DNA of 64,000 bases from CAVPWP01 sp963709395 (GCA_963709395.1 CAVPWP010000016.1:25298-89297); one strand, 5' to 3'. Positions 17,393 through 26,835 are shown, counted from the first letter of the stretch. Translations and numbers: made by a program. Notes: a model not told the origin generated them from the sequence alone.

Positions 17393-18087
17393 TCGGCGGC
17401 GGCCCGCGCTGTTTCGGCCTCGTCGATCCGGCCGTCGCGCAGACGCACGATCCGGTCGCAGCGCGCGGCAAGCTCGGGCGCGTGCGTCACCAGCACCAGC
17501 GTCGCCCCATGCCGGTCGCGCAGCCCGAAGAGCAGGTCCATGATCGCCTCGCCCGTGGTGCCGTCGAGGTTCCCCGTGGGCTCATCCGCCAGAAGAATGT
17601 GCGGCCGTGGCGCCGCGGCGCGGGCCAGCGCCACGCGCTGCTGTTCTCCGCCCGACATCTGCGCGGGGTAATGGGTCAGCCGGCTTCCCAGCCCCACCGC
17701 GCGCAACTCGGCCTCGGCGCGTTCGAAGGCGTCGGGCGCGCCCGCCAGTTCGAGGGGTGTCGCGACATTCTCGACCGCGGTCATCGTCGGAATGAGGTGG
17801 AAGGATTGGAAAACGACGCCCATATGTTCCCGGCGAAAGCGGGCCAGCGCGTCCTCGTTCAGCCGCGTCAGGTCCCGGCCAAGGGCGGTGACCGATCCGC
17901 CGGTCGCGCGTTCGAGCCCGCCCATGAGCATGAGGAGAGACGACTTGCCCGATCCCGACGGCCCCACCAGACCCAGAGTCTCGCCCTGTGCCACGTCCAT
18001 CGTGATGCCGCGCAGGATATCGACCTGGCCCGCGTTGCCGGTCAGCGACAGGCGCGCGTCGCGCATCGAAAGGATGGGGTCTGCCAT
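17389..18087 (-). CDS. ABC transporter ATP-binding protein, YbbA-like
   Basis: Cytoplasmic ATPase of 232 residues for the neighbouring YbbP-like permease. Walker A GPSGSGKSS (about 39-47), signature MSGGEQQRVALARA, Walker B ILLADEPTGNLD and the H-loop VLVTHAPEL are intact. The LolD/MacB-like subfamily is indicated by HMGVVFQSFHLIPTMTAVENV. The start is ATG 18087; it lies in the tetramer CATG that also supplies the ATG of the divergent esterase gene, so the two coding regions overlap by two bases and neither transcript can have a leader that avoids the other gene. Confidence 0.88.
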   Translation of the reverse strand: MADPILSMRDARLSLTGNAGQVDILRGITMDVAQGETLGLVGPSGSGKSSLLMLMGGLERATGGSVTALGRDLTRLNEDALARFRREHMGVVFQSFHLIPTMTAVENVATPLELAGAPDAFERAEAELRAVGLGSRLTHYPAQMSGGEQQRVALARAAAPRPHILLADEPTGNLDGTTGEAIMDLLFGLRDRHGATLVLVTHAPELAARCDRIVRLRDGRIDEAETARAAAE

Positions 18088-18772
18088 GGGGTCGGTCCTG
18101 CTTTCTGCCGTGTCCTTCGGATATGGGGCAATCGCCGCCGCGCGCAACCTTGCTGCGGCCCTTCTGGTCACCGCGGCGGCGGCGCAGGCCGACCCGGTGA
18201 CGGTGGCCGCGCTTGGCGACAGCCTGACCCAGGGCTATGGCCTGCCGCCCGAACAGGGCTTCGTTCCGCAACTCCAGCGCTGGCTCGATGCGCGCGGCGC
18301 GGATGCGACCATCCTGAATGCGGGCGTGTCCGGCGATACGACCGCCGGTGGACTGGCCCGGGTCGACTGGACCCTGACGCCTGACGTCGGCGCGCTGATC
18401 GTGGCGCTTGGCGGAAACGACATGCTGCGCGGCCTCGATCCGGGCGCGGCACGGGCGAACCTGGCCGGCATCCTCGACGCGGCCGCCGCCAGCGATGTGC
18501 CCGTCCTTCTGATCGGGATGGAGGCGCCGGGAAACTACGGACCGGACTACAAGACCGCCTTCGACGCGGCCTATGCCGAGCTTGCGGCCGAGTATGACGC
18601 GGTGCTGCATCCCAACTTCCTGCGGGCCCTGACGACGGACACCGATCTCGGCACCGCACTGCGCCGCTACATGCAGCCCGACGGCATTCACCCAAATGCC
18701 GAGGGTGTGGCGCTGATCGTGGAGGATGTCGGGCCTTCGGTGCTCGCCCTCATCGAGCAGGCGGCGGACTAG
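18086..18772 (+). CDS. tesA: TesA-like arylesterase/lysophospholipase, GDSL family
   Basis: Periplasmic SGNH hydrolase of 228 residues. A hydrophobic leader (about 1-35, ending TAAAAQA) precedes ALGDSLTQGYGL, whose Ser is the nucleophile. Other blocks are LGGNDMLRG (Asn of block III) and DGIHPNAEG (Asp and His of block V), so the catalytic set is complete. It would cleave thioesters, aryl esters or lysophospholipids. Start ATG 18086 is taken because it opens the leader; the true start could be further in. It is divergent from ybbA, and its stop overlaps ccoS by three bases on the opposite strand. Confidence 0.85.
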   Translation: MGSVLLSAVSFGYGAIAAARNLAAALLVTAAAAQADPVTVAALGDSLTQGYGLPPEQGFVPQLQRWLDARGADATILNAGVSGDTTAGGLARVDWTLTPDVGALIVALGGNDMLRGLDPGAARANLAGILDAAAASDVPVLLIGMEAPGNYGPDYKTAFDAAYAELAAEYDAVLHPNFLRALTTDTDLGTALRRYMQPDGIHPNAEGVALIVEDVGPSVLALIEQAAD

Positions 18773-18927
18773 CCTTTCGGCTTATCGTCGTACTGGTCGC
18801 TGAGGATGCGGTGGCTGTCGCCTTCGGGGTCGTCGTATTGCTTGGTCTTCATCGTCCAGAAGAACGCGATCAGCCCGACACCGCCCAGGAAGAGCGAAAT
18901 CGGGATGAGGAAGACCAAAACCTCCAT
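18769..18927 (-). CDS. ccoS: cbb3 oxidase maturation protein CcoS
   Basis: 52-residue single-helix membrane protein (MEVLVFLIPISLFLGGVGLIAFFW), followed by a short charged tail MKTKQYDDPEGDSHRIL. The FFWxxKTxQYDDPEGDxxRIL pattern is typical of CcoS/FixS, required for putting haem and copper into cbb3 oxidase. The ATG at 18927 shares one base with the ccoI stop (TGATG), the final gene of ccoG-H-I-S. Confidence 0.92.
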   Translation of the reverse strand: MEVLVFLIPISLFLGGVGLIAFFWTMKTKQYDDPEGDSHRILSDQYDDKPKG

Positions 18928-21119
18928 CACCGCACCCGCAGCGCGTTGAGCGACACCGTGATCGACGAGGCCGACATGGCGATCGCCGCGATGAACGGGG
19001 TGACGAAGCCCAGAAGGGCGATCGGTACGGCCACGACGTTGTAGATCGTCGAGATCGTGAAGTTCTCCTTGATCCGCTTGCGCGCCTTCACGGCGGTCTC
19101 GACGGCATCCGAGATCGGGGCAAGGTCATTGCCCAGAAGCACGATGTCGGACGCCACCCGCGCGGCATCGAGCGCCGAGGCGGGCGAGATCGACACATGT
19201 GCAGCCGCAAGCGCCGCGGTGTCGTTGAGACCGTCGCCCACCATCAGCACCTTGTGGCCCTCCCGCGCGAGATCAGCGACCCGCGCCGCCTTTTCGGCGG
19301 GAAGCGCCTCGGCCAGAACCTCGTCGATGCCGATCCTCTCGGCAAAGGCGCGCACGGCGGCCTCGGCATCGCCCGACACCAAAAGGATCCGCTTGCCCTG
19401 CGCCCTGAGCGCCCCCACGACCTCTGCCGCGCCCGGACGCAGCCGGTCGGTGAAGGCAAACTCGACAGGCGGCGCCGCGCCGATCTGAAGCCAGGTCGCG
19501 GTGCGACCCGACCCCTCGACCCCGATCCACGAGGCCCGACCCAGACGGGCGCGTTCGCCGCGCACCGTCGCCTCGACGCCGTGACCGGGCAGTTCGCGCA
19601 GCCCCTCGGCTTGCGCGGCCCGAATGCCGGCCGCCCGTGCCGCTTGCGCCAGCGACAGCGCCAGCGGATGCGACGAAGCCTCGGCCAGCGCCAGCGCGAC
19701 CTCGAGGTCGCGGCGCGGCACATCGCCCAGCCCCGCGGGCTCGGGTGCGCCCATGGTCAGGGTGCCGGTCTTGTCGAAGACGACCGTGTCGACCTCGGCC
19801 AGACGTTCAAGCGCGGTTCCGTCCTTGATCAGCAGCCCCTTGCGGAACAGCCGGCCCGACGCCGCCGTGGTCACCGCGGGCACGGCCAGCCCCATGGCGC
19901 AGGGGCAGGTGATGATCAGCGTCGCCACCGCGATGTTCAGCGACAGCCGCAGATCGCCGCCCGAAATCCACATCCACGCAAGGAACGCGCCCAGCGCCAG
20001 CAGATGAACCACCGGCGCATAGGCCCGCGCCGCCCGGTCGGCCAGCGACGAGTAATTCGCCCGCCCGCTTTCGGCCACCGCCACCAGATCGGCGATGCGA
20101 TGCAGCGACGTGTCGCGGCCCGAGGCCGTGACCCGGACCAGAAGCGGCCCGGTCAGGTTGACCTCGCCCGCGCTGACCGCGGTGTCCCGACCGGCGAAGG
20201 CCGGCAGGCTTTCGCCCGTCATCAGCGACCGGTCGAGTTCGCTCTCGCCGTCGATGACCACTCCGTCGACGGGGATGCGCCCGCCCGGCCGCACCCGCAC
20301 GACGTCGCCGGGGCGCAGGTCGGCGGCATAGACCTCGGCCTCAACCCCGTCGGTGACACGCAGGGCCTTCGGCACTTCGAGCGCGGCCAGTTCCTCGGCC
20401 GCCGACCGGGCCGAGGCCCGCGTCCGATGGTCGAGGTAGCGGCCCAGCAGCAGGAAGAACACCAGCGACAGCGCCGCGTCGAAATAGGCATGGTGGCCGT
20501 GCAGCTGCGTTTCCCAGAGCGACAGCGCCAGCGCCAGGATCAGCGCCAGCGAGATCGGCACATCCATGTTCAGCCGCCAGCCCTTCAGGGCCGACAGCGC
20601 GCTGCGATAGAACGGAACCCCCGCGAAGATCACGGCGGGGATGGCGATCGCACCGGACAGCCAATGGAACATATCCCGCGTCACGCCCTCGGCCCCGGCC
20701 CAGATCGCCACCGACAGGAGCATGACGTTCATGTTGGCGAAGAAGGCCACCGCAAGCCGCATCGCGAGATCCCGCCCGGCCTTGTCGGTGGTCGTGGCGG
20801 CAAGGGCGGTGGCGTCAAGCTCGTGGGCCTCGTAGCCCACGGTTTGCAGTCGTGCGATGAGGTCGTCCGCCGTCACCCCGGGTGCCGCCTCGATGCTGGC
20901 GCGCCGCAAGGTGAGGTTCACCCGCGCCGATGACACGCCCGGCACCGCGTTCAGCGCCCGTTCGACCCCCGAAATGCAGCCTGCGCAATGGATCGACGGC
21001 AGCGACAACTGGATCTGCGCCGGCCCCTCGGGCGCCGACCGGTCGCGAAGATCGGCCGCGTCCGGAAGGGCCACGCAGGCCGGGCAGGCCGCCGGGTGCG
21101 GGGTTTCGGCAAGGGCCAT
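18927..21119 (-). CDS. ccoI: Copper-translocating P-type ATPase CcoI
   Basis: Inner-membrane copper ATPase (730 residues) that supplies copper for cbb3 oxidase assembly. The N-terminal metal domain has SIHCAGC (C45, C48), preceded by a second Cys pair CPAC near residue 12. Eight helices are expected, with ITCPCAMGLAVP as the copper channel motif, phosphorylation site DKTGTLT, TGES phosphatase loop and GDGLNDTAAL hinge. HP (SSHPLAL) of the nucleotide domain is present. It follows ccoH by two bases and is coupled to ccoS. Confidence 0.93.
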   Translation of the reverse strand: MALAETPHPAACPACVALPDAADLRDRSAPEGPAQIQLSLPSIHCAGCISGVERALNAVPGVSSARVNLTLRRASIEAAPGVTADDLIARLQTVGYEAHELDATALAATTTDKAGRDLAMRLAVAFFANMNVMLLSVAIWAGAEGVTRDMFHWLSGAIAIPAVIFAGVPFYRSALSALKGWRLNMDVPISLALILALALSLWETQLHGHHAYFDAALSLVFFLLLGRYLDHRTRASARSAAEELAALEVPKALRVTDGVEAEVYAADLRPGDVVRVRPGGRIPVDGVVIDGESELDRSLMTGESLPAFAGRDTAVSAGEVNLTGPLLVRVTASGRDTSLHRIADLVAVAESGRANYSSLADRAARAYAPVVHLLALGAFLAWMWISGGDLRLSLNIAVATLIITCPCAMGLAVPAVTTAASGRLFRKGLLIKDGTALERLAEVDTVVFDKTGTLTMGAPEPAGLGDVPRRDLEVALALAEASSHPLALSLAQAARAAGIRAAQAEGLRELPGHGVEATVRGERARLGRASWIGVEGSGRTATWLQIGAAPPVEFAFTDRLRPGAAEVVGALRAQGKRILLVSGDAEAAVRAFAERIGIDEVLAEALPAEKAARVADLAREGHKVLMVGDGLNDTAALAAAHVSISPASALDAARVASDIVLLGNDLAPISDAVETAVKARKRIKENFTISTIYNVVAVPIALLGFVTPFIAAIAMSASSITVSLNALRVR

Positions 21120-21121
21120 CG

Positions 21122-21580
21122 CTACCTCTTGAACAGCACGATGCGTTGCCGGAAGGGCGTCCCGTCGGGCGCCACCGCCGTCATGCGCAGGTTCCAGTTG
21201 CCCGGGTTCAGCTCTTCGGTCGCGACATAGTCGCCATCGCGAAAGACGAACGCGGGCGTGCGATCTTCGCCCGTATGGGTCGCCCGCCCCAGCGTCGCGT
21301 CAAGCGACGACACCATGACGGGGTTCCCGTCGCTGTCACGGATCGACAGCCGCACGATGTCGCCCTCGATATCGGCCTTCACGTCCCAGCCCAATGCCAG
21401 CTGAGCCGCGCGATCCGCGTCGAAATTCTGGCTTGCGACATAGGAGTTCTTGGTCTCGAGGCCGGGGAAGGTCGAAAGCGCGTTGTAGGCCATGAAAAGG
21501 TTCACCGCGATGATCAGCCCGAAGGCGGACACCATGCCGATGAGGACGTGCTTTCCTGTAATCTCTCGAATGGCCATCAC
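21122..21580 (-). CDS. ccoH: FixH-family cbb3 assembly protein CcoH
   Basis: 152-residue protein with one N-terminal membrane helix (HVLIGMVSAFGLIIAVNLFMAYNAL) and a periplasmic domain containing the family's SYVASQNFD and GWDVKADIEG. FixH/CcoH stabilises the early cbb3 complex. The start overlaps the ccoG stop (ATGA); an ATG one codon in is equally possible. Confidence 0.9.
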   Translation of the reverse strand: MMAIREITGKHVLIGMVSAFGLIIAVNLFMAYNALSTFPGLETKNSYVASQNFDADRAAQLALGWDVKADIEGDIVRLSIRDSDGNPVMVSSLDATLGRATHTGEDRTPAFVFRDGDYVATEELNPGNWNLRMTAVAPDGTPFRQRIVLFKR

Positions 21581-23127
21581 TGGACCCTCCCGTTGAAGAT
21601 TGTGTCCTTGAACACCCTGTCGCCGCCGACCGTATCCTCGATCCAGAAGCGGAACTCGGTCCGCTCGCTCGTCGCGGGGTCCGACCCGGGCGGCGCCACC
21701 ACATAGACCCGCTGCAGGAGAAGCTCGTTGGCGGGAACCGTGACGGTCGTATCCGGCACCCCTTCTAGCTGGATCGCGAGCAACGGGTGGCCCGTCAGGC
21801 TCAGCCGGAAGGGGCGGTCATCGCCCTGCGAGTTCCGCAGGCGCACATCATAGGTGTTGCGGATCGTCCCGTCGGACAGGGTGACGAAGGTGGGGTTGCG
21901 GATTGGCGCGACCGTGACCGACAGATCCTGGCGGATGAACAGCGCAAACACCAGCCCCGCCCCCACCAGCGTCCAGAGGACGGTATAGAGGATCGTGCGC
22001 GGCCGGAAGATATGCTGCCAGATCGGCTTTGGCGGCTCACCGGCACGTTCGCGCACTTCGTCGGTCAGGGCGATATAGTCGATCAGCCCGCGCGGCTTGC
22101 CGATCTTCTCCATCACGTCGTCGCAGGCGTCGATGCACAGCGCGCAGGTGATGCACTCAAGCTGCTGGCCGTTGCGGATGTCGATACCCATCGGGCAGAC
22201 GTTCACACAGGCCATGCAGTCGATGCAGTCGCCGGGGCCGGCCTCCGCACCGGGGGGGATCTCCCCGCCGACGCGCTGTTCGCGGTTGGGGAACGGGGTC
22301 GAAGGATACTTGGCCTTGCCCGGACCCGCCGCCTGCGCCGCCACTTCGGCCGCTGCCGCCTCGGCAATGCTCTTGCGGCGCACGTTGCCCTTGCCGCGCG
22401 GTTCGCCCCGCCATTCGCGATAGGCAACGGTGATCGTGTCCTCGTCCATCATCGCAGCCTGGATGCGCGGCCAGGGGCACATGTAGATGCAGACCTGTTC
22501 GCGCGCGATGCCGCCAAAGAGAATCGTGGTGGCCGTCAGGATTGCCATCGTCGTGTAGGCGGCGGGATGAGCATTCAGCGTGACGAGGTCGCGCAGAAGC
22601 GTCGGCGCGTCCGCGAAATAGAAGACCCAGGCGCCGCCTGTGGCCAGACCGATGACCGCCCAGCTGAGATATTTCATGACCCGAAGGCGGAACTTGCGGA
22701 AATCCATCTTGGCGTTCCAGAGCCTGACCCGGGCGTTGCGATCTCCTTCGATCCAACGTTCGACGAGGATGAAAAGATCGGTCCAGACCGTCTGCGGGCA
22801 GGTATAGCCGCACCAGACCCTCCCCAGCGCCGAGGTGAACAGGAAAAGCCCAAGCCCCGCCATGATCAGAAGGCCCGCGACGAAATAGAACTCGTGCGGC
22901 CAGATCTCGATCCAGAAGAAATAGAACCGGCGCCCCGCGAGGTCGATCAGCACCGCCTGGTCCGGCAGCGCAGGACCGCGATCCCAGCGGATCCACGGCG
23001 TGAGGTAGTAGATGCCAAGGGTGATTCCCATGATCCACCACTTCAGCGTGCGGAACTTGCCCTTCACGCGTCGTGGGAAAACAGGCTCGCGCGCTGCGTA
23101 AAGCGACTGGGGTTCTGAAGAACTCAT
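21577..23127 (-). CDS. ccoG: Cytochrome cbb3 accessory ferredoxin-like protein CcoG
   Basis: Membrane iron-sulfur protein of 516 residues, first gene of ccoGHIS and linked to copper reduction during cbb3 assembly. Five or so helices come first, including WCGYTCPQTVW (conserved Cys pair). Two [4Fe-4S] motifs follow: CIDCMACVNVCPMGID and CITCALCIDACDDVMEKIGK. The C-terminal third is a periplasmic Ig-like domain. ATG 23127 is preceded by GGAG, and an FNR box centred 65 bases further up should make it oxygen-responsive. Confidence 0.93.
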   Translation of the reverse strand: MSSSEPQSLYAAREPVFPRRVKGKFRTLKWWIMGITLGIYYLTPWIRWDRGPALPDQAVLIDLAGRRFYFFWIEIWPHEFYFVAGLLIMAGLGLFLFTSALGRVWCGYTCPQTVWTDLFILVERWIEGDRNARVRLWNAKMDFRKFRLRVMKYLSWAVIGLATGGAWVFYFADAPTLLRDLVTLNAHPAAYTTMAILTATTILFGGIAREQVCIYMCPWPRIQAAMMDEDTITVAYREWRGEPRGKGNVRRKSIAEAAAAEVAAQAAGPGKAKYPSTPFPNREQRVGGEIPPGAEAGPGDCIDCMACVNVCPMGIDIRNGQQLECITCALCIDACDDVMEKIGKPRGLIDYIALTDEVRERAGEPPKPIWQHIFRPRTILYTVLWTLVGAGLVFALFIRQDLSVTVAPIRNPTFVTLSDGTIRNTYDVRLRNSQGDDRPFRLSLTGHPLLAIQLEGVPDTTVTVPANELLLQRVYVVAPPGSDPATSERTEFRFWIEDTVGGDRVFKDTIFNGRVQ

Positions 23128-23185
23128 GGGGACTCCGAAGGATCTGTTCGCGCATCCTGTCTTTCACGCTGGCGGCCCGGCATCA

Positions 23186-23199
23186 TTGACCTAGGTCAA
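23186..23199. promoter_or_regulatory. FNR box upstream of ccoG
   Basis: TTGACCTAGGTCAA is a perfect dyad matching the FNR/FnrL site TTGAY-N4-RTCAA. It is centred about 65 bases before the ccoG start and just after the ccoNOQP terminator hairpin, the right place for activating ccoGHIS under low oxygen. Confidence 0.85.
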
Positions 23200-23205
23200 A
23201 CCGAA

Positions 23206-23231
23206 GCGGCGGTGCCCGAAAGCACCGCCGC
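23206..23231 (-). terminator. Hairpin after ccoP
   Basis: GCGGCGGTGC and GCACCGCCGC form a 10-bp perfect stem with a six-base loop (CCGAAA). It lies 87 bases beyond the ccoP stop and ahead of the ccoG promoter, so it should separate the two oxidase operons. The following run of U on the minus strand is weak (UUCGGUUU). Confidence 0.6.
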
Positions 23232-23317
23232 CCTTGGCACCGACCCTGGGGAAACGCGCGAACAGGATCCGGGGTCGGCGCCGGCTTCCAGGCGGATTGA
23301 CCGCCTGAAACCGCTAT

Positions 23318-24196
23318 TTACTCACCGCCGCCCAACTGGTGGACATAGGCCGCGGCAGCCCGCACCTCGGCTTCGGACAAGCGCATGCCCCAGGCCGGCA
23401 TGATTCCGAAACGACTGTAGATCACGGTTTCACGCAGGGTCTCCGGATCGCCACCGTAGAGCCAGATCGCATCGGTTAGGTTCGGCGCCCCCTGAAACCG
23501 GTCCCCGGTTCCGTCTTCCATGTGACAGGCAGAGCATTGTTCGAGGAAGATCACCGACCCCGCCTCCGCCAGTGCCGCGTCGTGCTCCTGACCCGAGATC
23601 GCAAGGACATGGTTCACGACCTGGTCGATCTCCTCGGCTTCCAGCAGTTCGCCGAAGGCCGGCATCTGCGACCAATGCGCATCAGGATCCTGGTCGTTGC
23701 GGATACCATGACGGATGGTGTAGGCGATCTCCTCCATCGTCGCACCCCAGAGCCAGTCGTCGTCCAGCAGGCTGGGATAGCCCGCCGCCTGCACGCCGGC
23801 CGCGCCGGACCCATGGCATTGCGAGCAATTGGCACGGAACACCGCCGACCCCTTGTCCACGGCATAGCTCGCAAGCTCGGGCATCTCGGGCAGTTCTGCC
23901 AGGTCGATCTCTTCAAGTTGAAGATTCAGCGGCGCATTGGCGGCATTCATCTGGTCGATTTCCTCCTGCACCTGCGCGCGGGTGGAATACCCCAGGATAC
24001 CCGGCGTCGCATGCGTGACCATCGGCCATGCCGGGTAGAGGATCGTATAGATGATCGCCCAGATGATGGTGACGTAGAAGGTCCAGACCCACCAGCGCGG
24101 CAGCGGGTTGTTCCATTCCTCGATTCCATCCCAGGAATGGCCGGTCGTGCCATAGCCTTCTTCGTTGACCTTGTCCTTGTCTTTATCCGTGCTCAT
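23318..24196 (-). CDS. ccoP: cbb3 oxidase di-haem subunit CcoP
   Basis: Membrane-anchored cytochrome c of 292 residues that feeds electrons into the oxidase. One helix (about 35-56) is followed by two c-type haem sites, CSQCH (C124-H128) and CSACH (C221-H225), with candidate axial methionines in SQMPAF and GIMPAWG. The N-terminal GHSWDGIEEWNNPLPRWW is the CcoP signature. The start overlaps the ccoQ stop (ATGA). Confidence 0.95.
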   Translation of the reverse strand: MSTDKDKDKVNEEGYGTTGHSWDGIEEWNNPLPRWWVWTFYVTIIWAIIYTILYPAWPMVTHATPGILGYSTRAQVQEEIDQMNAANAPLNLQLEEIDLAELPEMPELASYAVDKGSAVFRANCSQCHGSGAAGVQAAGYPSLLDDDWLWGATMEEIAYTIRHGIRNDQDPDAHWSQMPAFGELLEAEEIDQVVNHVLAISGQEHDAALAEAGSVIFLEQCSACHMEDGTGDRFQGAPNLTDAIWLYGGDPETLRETVIYSRFGIMPAWGMRLSEAEVRAAAAYVHQLGGGE

Positions 24197-24414
24197 GTCC
24201 GCGCCTCCTTCTGGGTCGCGTCGGCTTCGTTGCCCCTGTCGATATCGGGGGCGGCCGGTTTGTCGTCATGCCGGAAGGGAATGTTCGCGCTGTCGCGGTG
24301 CACCGCCTTGCTTCCCGGCCGGAAGGCCCAGACCACGGCGGCGATGAAGAACACGAACAACGCAAGAAGCATCCAGCTGTCGGCGATCTGTCGCAGAAGC
24401 GAATAGGTGTCCAT
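24193..24414 (-). CDS. ccoQ: cbb3 oxidase small subunit CcoQ
   Basis: 73 residues from ATG 24412-24414, with one membrane helix (WMLLALFVFFIAAVVWAF) and RPGSKAVHRDSANIPFR, the conserved CcoQ segment. The tail is longer and more acidic than in many homologues. It stabilises the ccoNOP core. Placed between ccoO and ccoP as expected; the ribosome site GGGAGGGCGAG precedes it. Confidence 0.92.
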   Translation of the reverse strand: MDTYSLLRQIADSWMLLALFVFFIAAVVWAFRPGSKAVHRDSANIPFRHDDKPAAPDIDRGNEADATQKEART

Positions 24415-24425
24415 TCTCGCCCTCC

Positions 24426-25214
24426 CTATCGGCTGGCGTCGGGGGTGAAGGTCGAGAAATCGACCAGCGTCCCGAGCATCTGCAAATAGGCGATCAGAGC
24501 ATCCATCTCGGAGATGCCCGGCGCGCCGTCGAAGTTCGCCACAACGGCATTGGGGTAGCGTTCCAGCAACCCGTCCCAATCGCCATCGGGGTCGGCCTGC
24601 ACGGTGAAGTCCGCCACCGCGTTCTCGAGCATCTCGTCGGTATAGGGCACGCCGACAAAGCGGTTCGTGCGCATCACGTCCTCGACATACTCGGGGTCGA
24701 TCAACCGGTCGGCCATGTAACCGTATTTCGGCATGATCGATTCAGGCACCACGGACTGCGGATCCATCAGGTGGTCGACGTGCCATTCGTTCGAATAGCG
24801 TCCCCCCACCCGTGCAAGGTCCGGCCCGGTCCGCTTCGATCCCCACTGGAACGGGTGATCGTACTGCGATTCCGCCGCCAGCGAGTAGTGACCGTAGCGT
24901 TCGACCTCGTCCCGCATCGGGCGGATCATCTGGCTGTGGCACACATAGCATCCTTCGCGGATGTAGATGTCGCGCCCGGTCAGTTCGAGCGGGCTGTAGG
25001 GCCGCATTCCCTCGACATCCTCGATCGTGTTCTCGAGCCAGAAGAGCGGCGCGATTTGCACGATCCCCCCGATGGTCACGACCAGGAAGCTGAAGATCAG
25101 CAGAAGGGTCGCGTTGGTCTCGAGGATCTTGTGCTTGTCGAGGAGCGATCGCTTGACCGGGCGGTCGCCGAGCCCCGTGGCCGACGCAGGCATCGGTGGT
25201 TTGTCTAGAGCCAT
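24426..25214 (-). CDS. ccoO: cbb3 oxidase mono-haem subunit CcoO
   Basis: 262-residue membrane cytochrome c that passes electrons to CcoN. The anchor helix (about 36-58) is followed by CYVCHSQMIRP with haem ligands C89, C92 and H93 and by the PDLARVGGRYSNEWH block. It lies 13 bases from ccoN. Confidence 0.95.
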   Translation of the reverse strand: MALDKPPMPASATGLGDRPVKRSLLDKHKILETNATLLLIFSFLVVTIGGIVQIAPLFWLENTIEDVEGMRPYSPLELTGRDIYIREGCYVCHSQMIRPMRDEVERYGHYSLAAESQYDHPFQWGSKRTGPDLARVGGRYSNEWHVDHLMDPQSVVPESIMPKYGYMADRLIDPEYVEDVMRTNRFVGVPYTDEMLENAVADFTVQADPDGDWDGLLERYPNAVVANFDGAPGISEMDALIAYLQMLGTLVDFSTFTPDASR

Positions 25215-25227
25215 CGTCCGGCCCCCC

Positions 25228-26835
25228 TTATTCGGCCGGAGCCATGGCCGAACCCTGGGCCACTTTGGCCGGGGAACGACGCACGGTCATCCAGAGGTTG
25301 TAGACCATGATCAGCGCGCCGGTGAGGTAAAGCACCCCGCCCAGAGCCCGGACCACATACATCGGAAACTTCGCGGCCACGGTGTCGGCGAACGAGTTCA
25401 CGAGGAAGCCGTTGGCGTCGACTTCGCGCCACATCAGGCCTTCCATGATCCCCGTCACCCACATCGAGGCGGCGTAGAGCACGATCCCGATCGTCGCGAG
25501 CCAGAAGTGCCAGTTCACAAGGCTCAGGCTATAAAGCCGCTGGCGCTGCCACAGACGCGGCACCAGGAAGTAGAGCGCGCCGAAGGTGATCATGCCGTTC
25601 CAGCCGAGCGCGCCGGAATGGACGTGGCCGATGGTCCAGTCGGTATAGTGCGACAGGCTGTTGACCGCGCGGATCGACATCATCGGGCCTTCGAAGGTCG
25701 ACATGCCGTAGAAGCCGATCGAGATCACCATCATCCGGATCACCGGGTCGGTGCGCAGCTTGTCCCAGGCCCCCGAGAGCGTCATCAGGCCGTTGATCAT
25801 GCCGCCCCAGGAGGGCATCCACAGCACGATCGAGAACACCATCCCCAGCGTCGAGGCCCAGTCGGGCAGCGCGGTGTAGTGCAAATGGTGCGGACCGGCC
25901 CAGATGTAGAGGAAGATCAGCGCCCAGAAGTGGATGATCGACAGCTTGTAGCTGTAGACCGGGCGTTCGGCCTGCTTGGGCACGAAGTAGTACATCATTC
26001 CGAGGAAGCCCGCGGTCAGGAAGAAGCCCACCGCGTTGTGGCCGTACCACCACTGCACCATCGCATCCTGCACGCCCGAGAACACCTGCACCGACTTCGA
26101 TCCGAAGATCGAGACCGGGATCGACAGGTTGTTGACGATGTGCAGCATCGCGATGGTCACGATGAAGGACAGGTAGAACCAGTTCGCCACGTAGATGTGG
26201 GGTTCCTTGCGCTTGATGATCGTGCCCAGGAACACCGCCAGGTAGGCCACCCAGACGATCGTCAGCCAGAGGTCGACGTACCACTCGGGCTCGGCGTATT
26301 CCTTCGACTGCGTGGCGCCCAGAAGATATCCGGTCGCGGCCAGCACGATGAAAAGCTGATAGCCCCAGAACACGAACCACGCGAGGTTGCCTCCCCAGAG
26401 GCGCGCCGCGCTGGTGCGCTGCACGACGTACATCGATGTGCACAAGAGCGCGTTGCCGCCGAAGGCGAAGATCACCGCCGATGTGTGCAGCGGCCGCAGC
26501 CGTCCGAAGTTCGCATATCCCTCCGCCCACTCGAAGTTGAGCGCCGGAAACGCCAGCTGGAACGCGATGAAGGTTCCCACGAGGAAACCGACCACGCCCC
26601 AGAAGGCCGTCGCGATGACGCCCGCCCGGATGACACCGTCCATGTAGGACATGCTGTTATCCGTCGGCACGTCGTATTCGTCCGTCCGCCGCAGCGCCCA
26701 AAGAAAGAAACCGCCAGCGACAAGCATGACGATGATAGCATGCACCATATAGGCAGGATCACGCGCGTAGTTCGCCGCAATCGCGGCAAAGAGCGTGACG
26801 ATGCCCAGAAGCGCGAGCTTGAGGTAATTCCACAT
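25228..26835 (-). CDS. ccoN: cbb3 oxidase catalytic subunit CcoN
   Basis: Haem-copper oxidase subunit I, C-family, 535 residues and about 12 helices; reduces oxygen at high affinity and pumps protons. Visible ligand regions include VWAY-like HAIIVML near the N-terminus, WWYGHNAVGFFLTAGFLGMMYYFVPK (CuB His) and HHLHYTALPDW, and the GHVHSGALGWNG region with the low-spin haem His. The start is ATG 26833-26835 (MWNYLKLALLG) behind GGGACG; further upstream codons give no sensible N-terminus. An FNR box centred about 105 bases upstream should drive ccoNOQP. Confidence 0.95.
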   Translation of the reverse strand: MWNYLKLALLGIVTLFAAIAANYARDPAYMVHAIIVMLVAGGFFLWALRRTDEYDVPTDNSMSYMDGVIRAGVIATAFWGVVGFLVGTFIAFQLAFPALNFEWAEGYANFGRLRPLHTSAVIFAFGGNALLCTSMYVVQRTSAARLWGGNLAWFVFWGYQLFIVLAATGYLLGATQSKEYAEPEWYVDLWLTIVWVAYLAVFLGTIIKRKEPHIYVANWFYLSFIVTIAMLHIVNNLSIPVSIFGSKSVQVFSGVQDAMVQWWYGHNAVGFFLTAGFLGMMYYFVPKQAERPVYSYKLSIIHFWALIFLYIWAGPHHLHYTALPDWASTLGMVFSIVLWMPSWGGMINGLMTLSGAWDKLRTDPVIRMMVISIGFYGMSTFEGPMMSIRAVNSLSHYTDWTIGHVHSGALGWNGMITFGALYFLVPRLWQRQRLYSLSLVNWHFWLATIGIVLYAASMWVTGIMEGLMWREVDANGFLVNSFADTVAAKFPMYVVRALGGVLYLTGALIMVYNLWMTVRRSPAKVAQGSAMAPAE

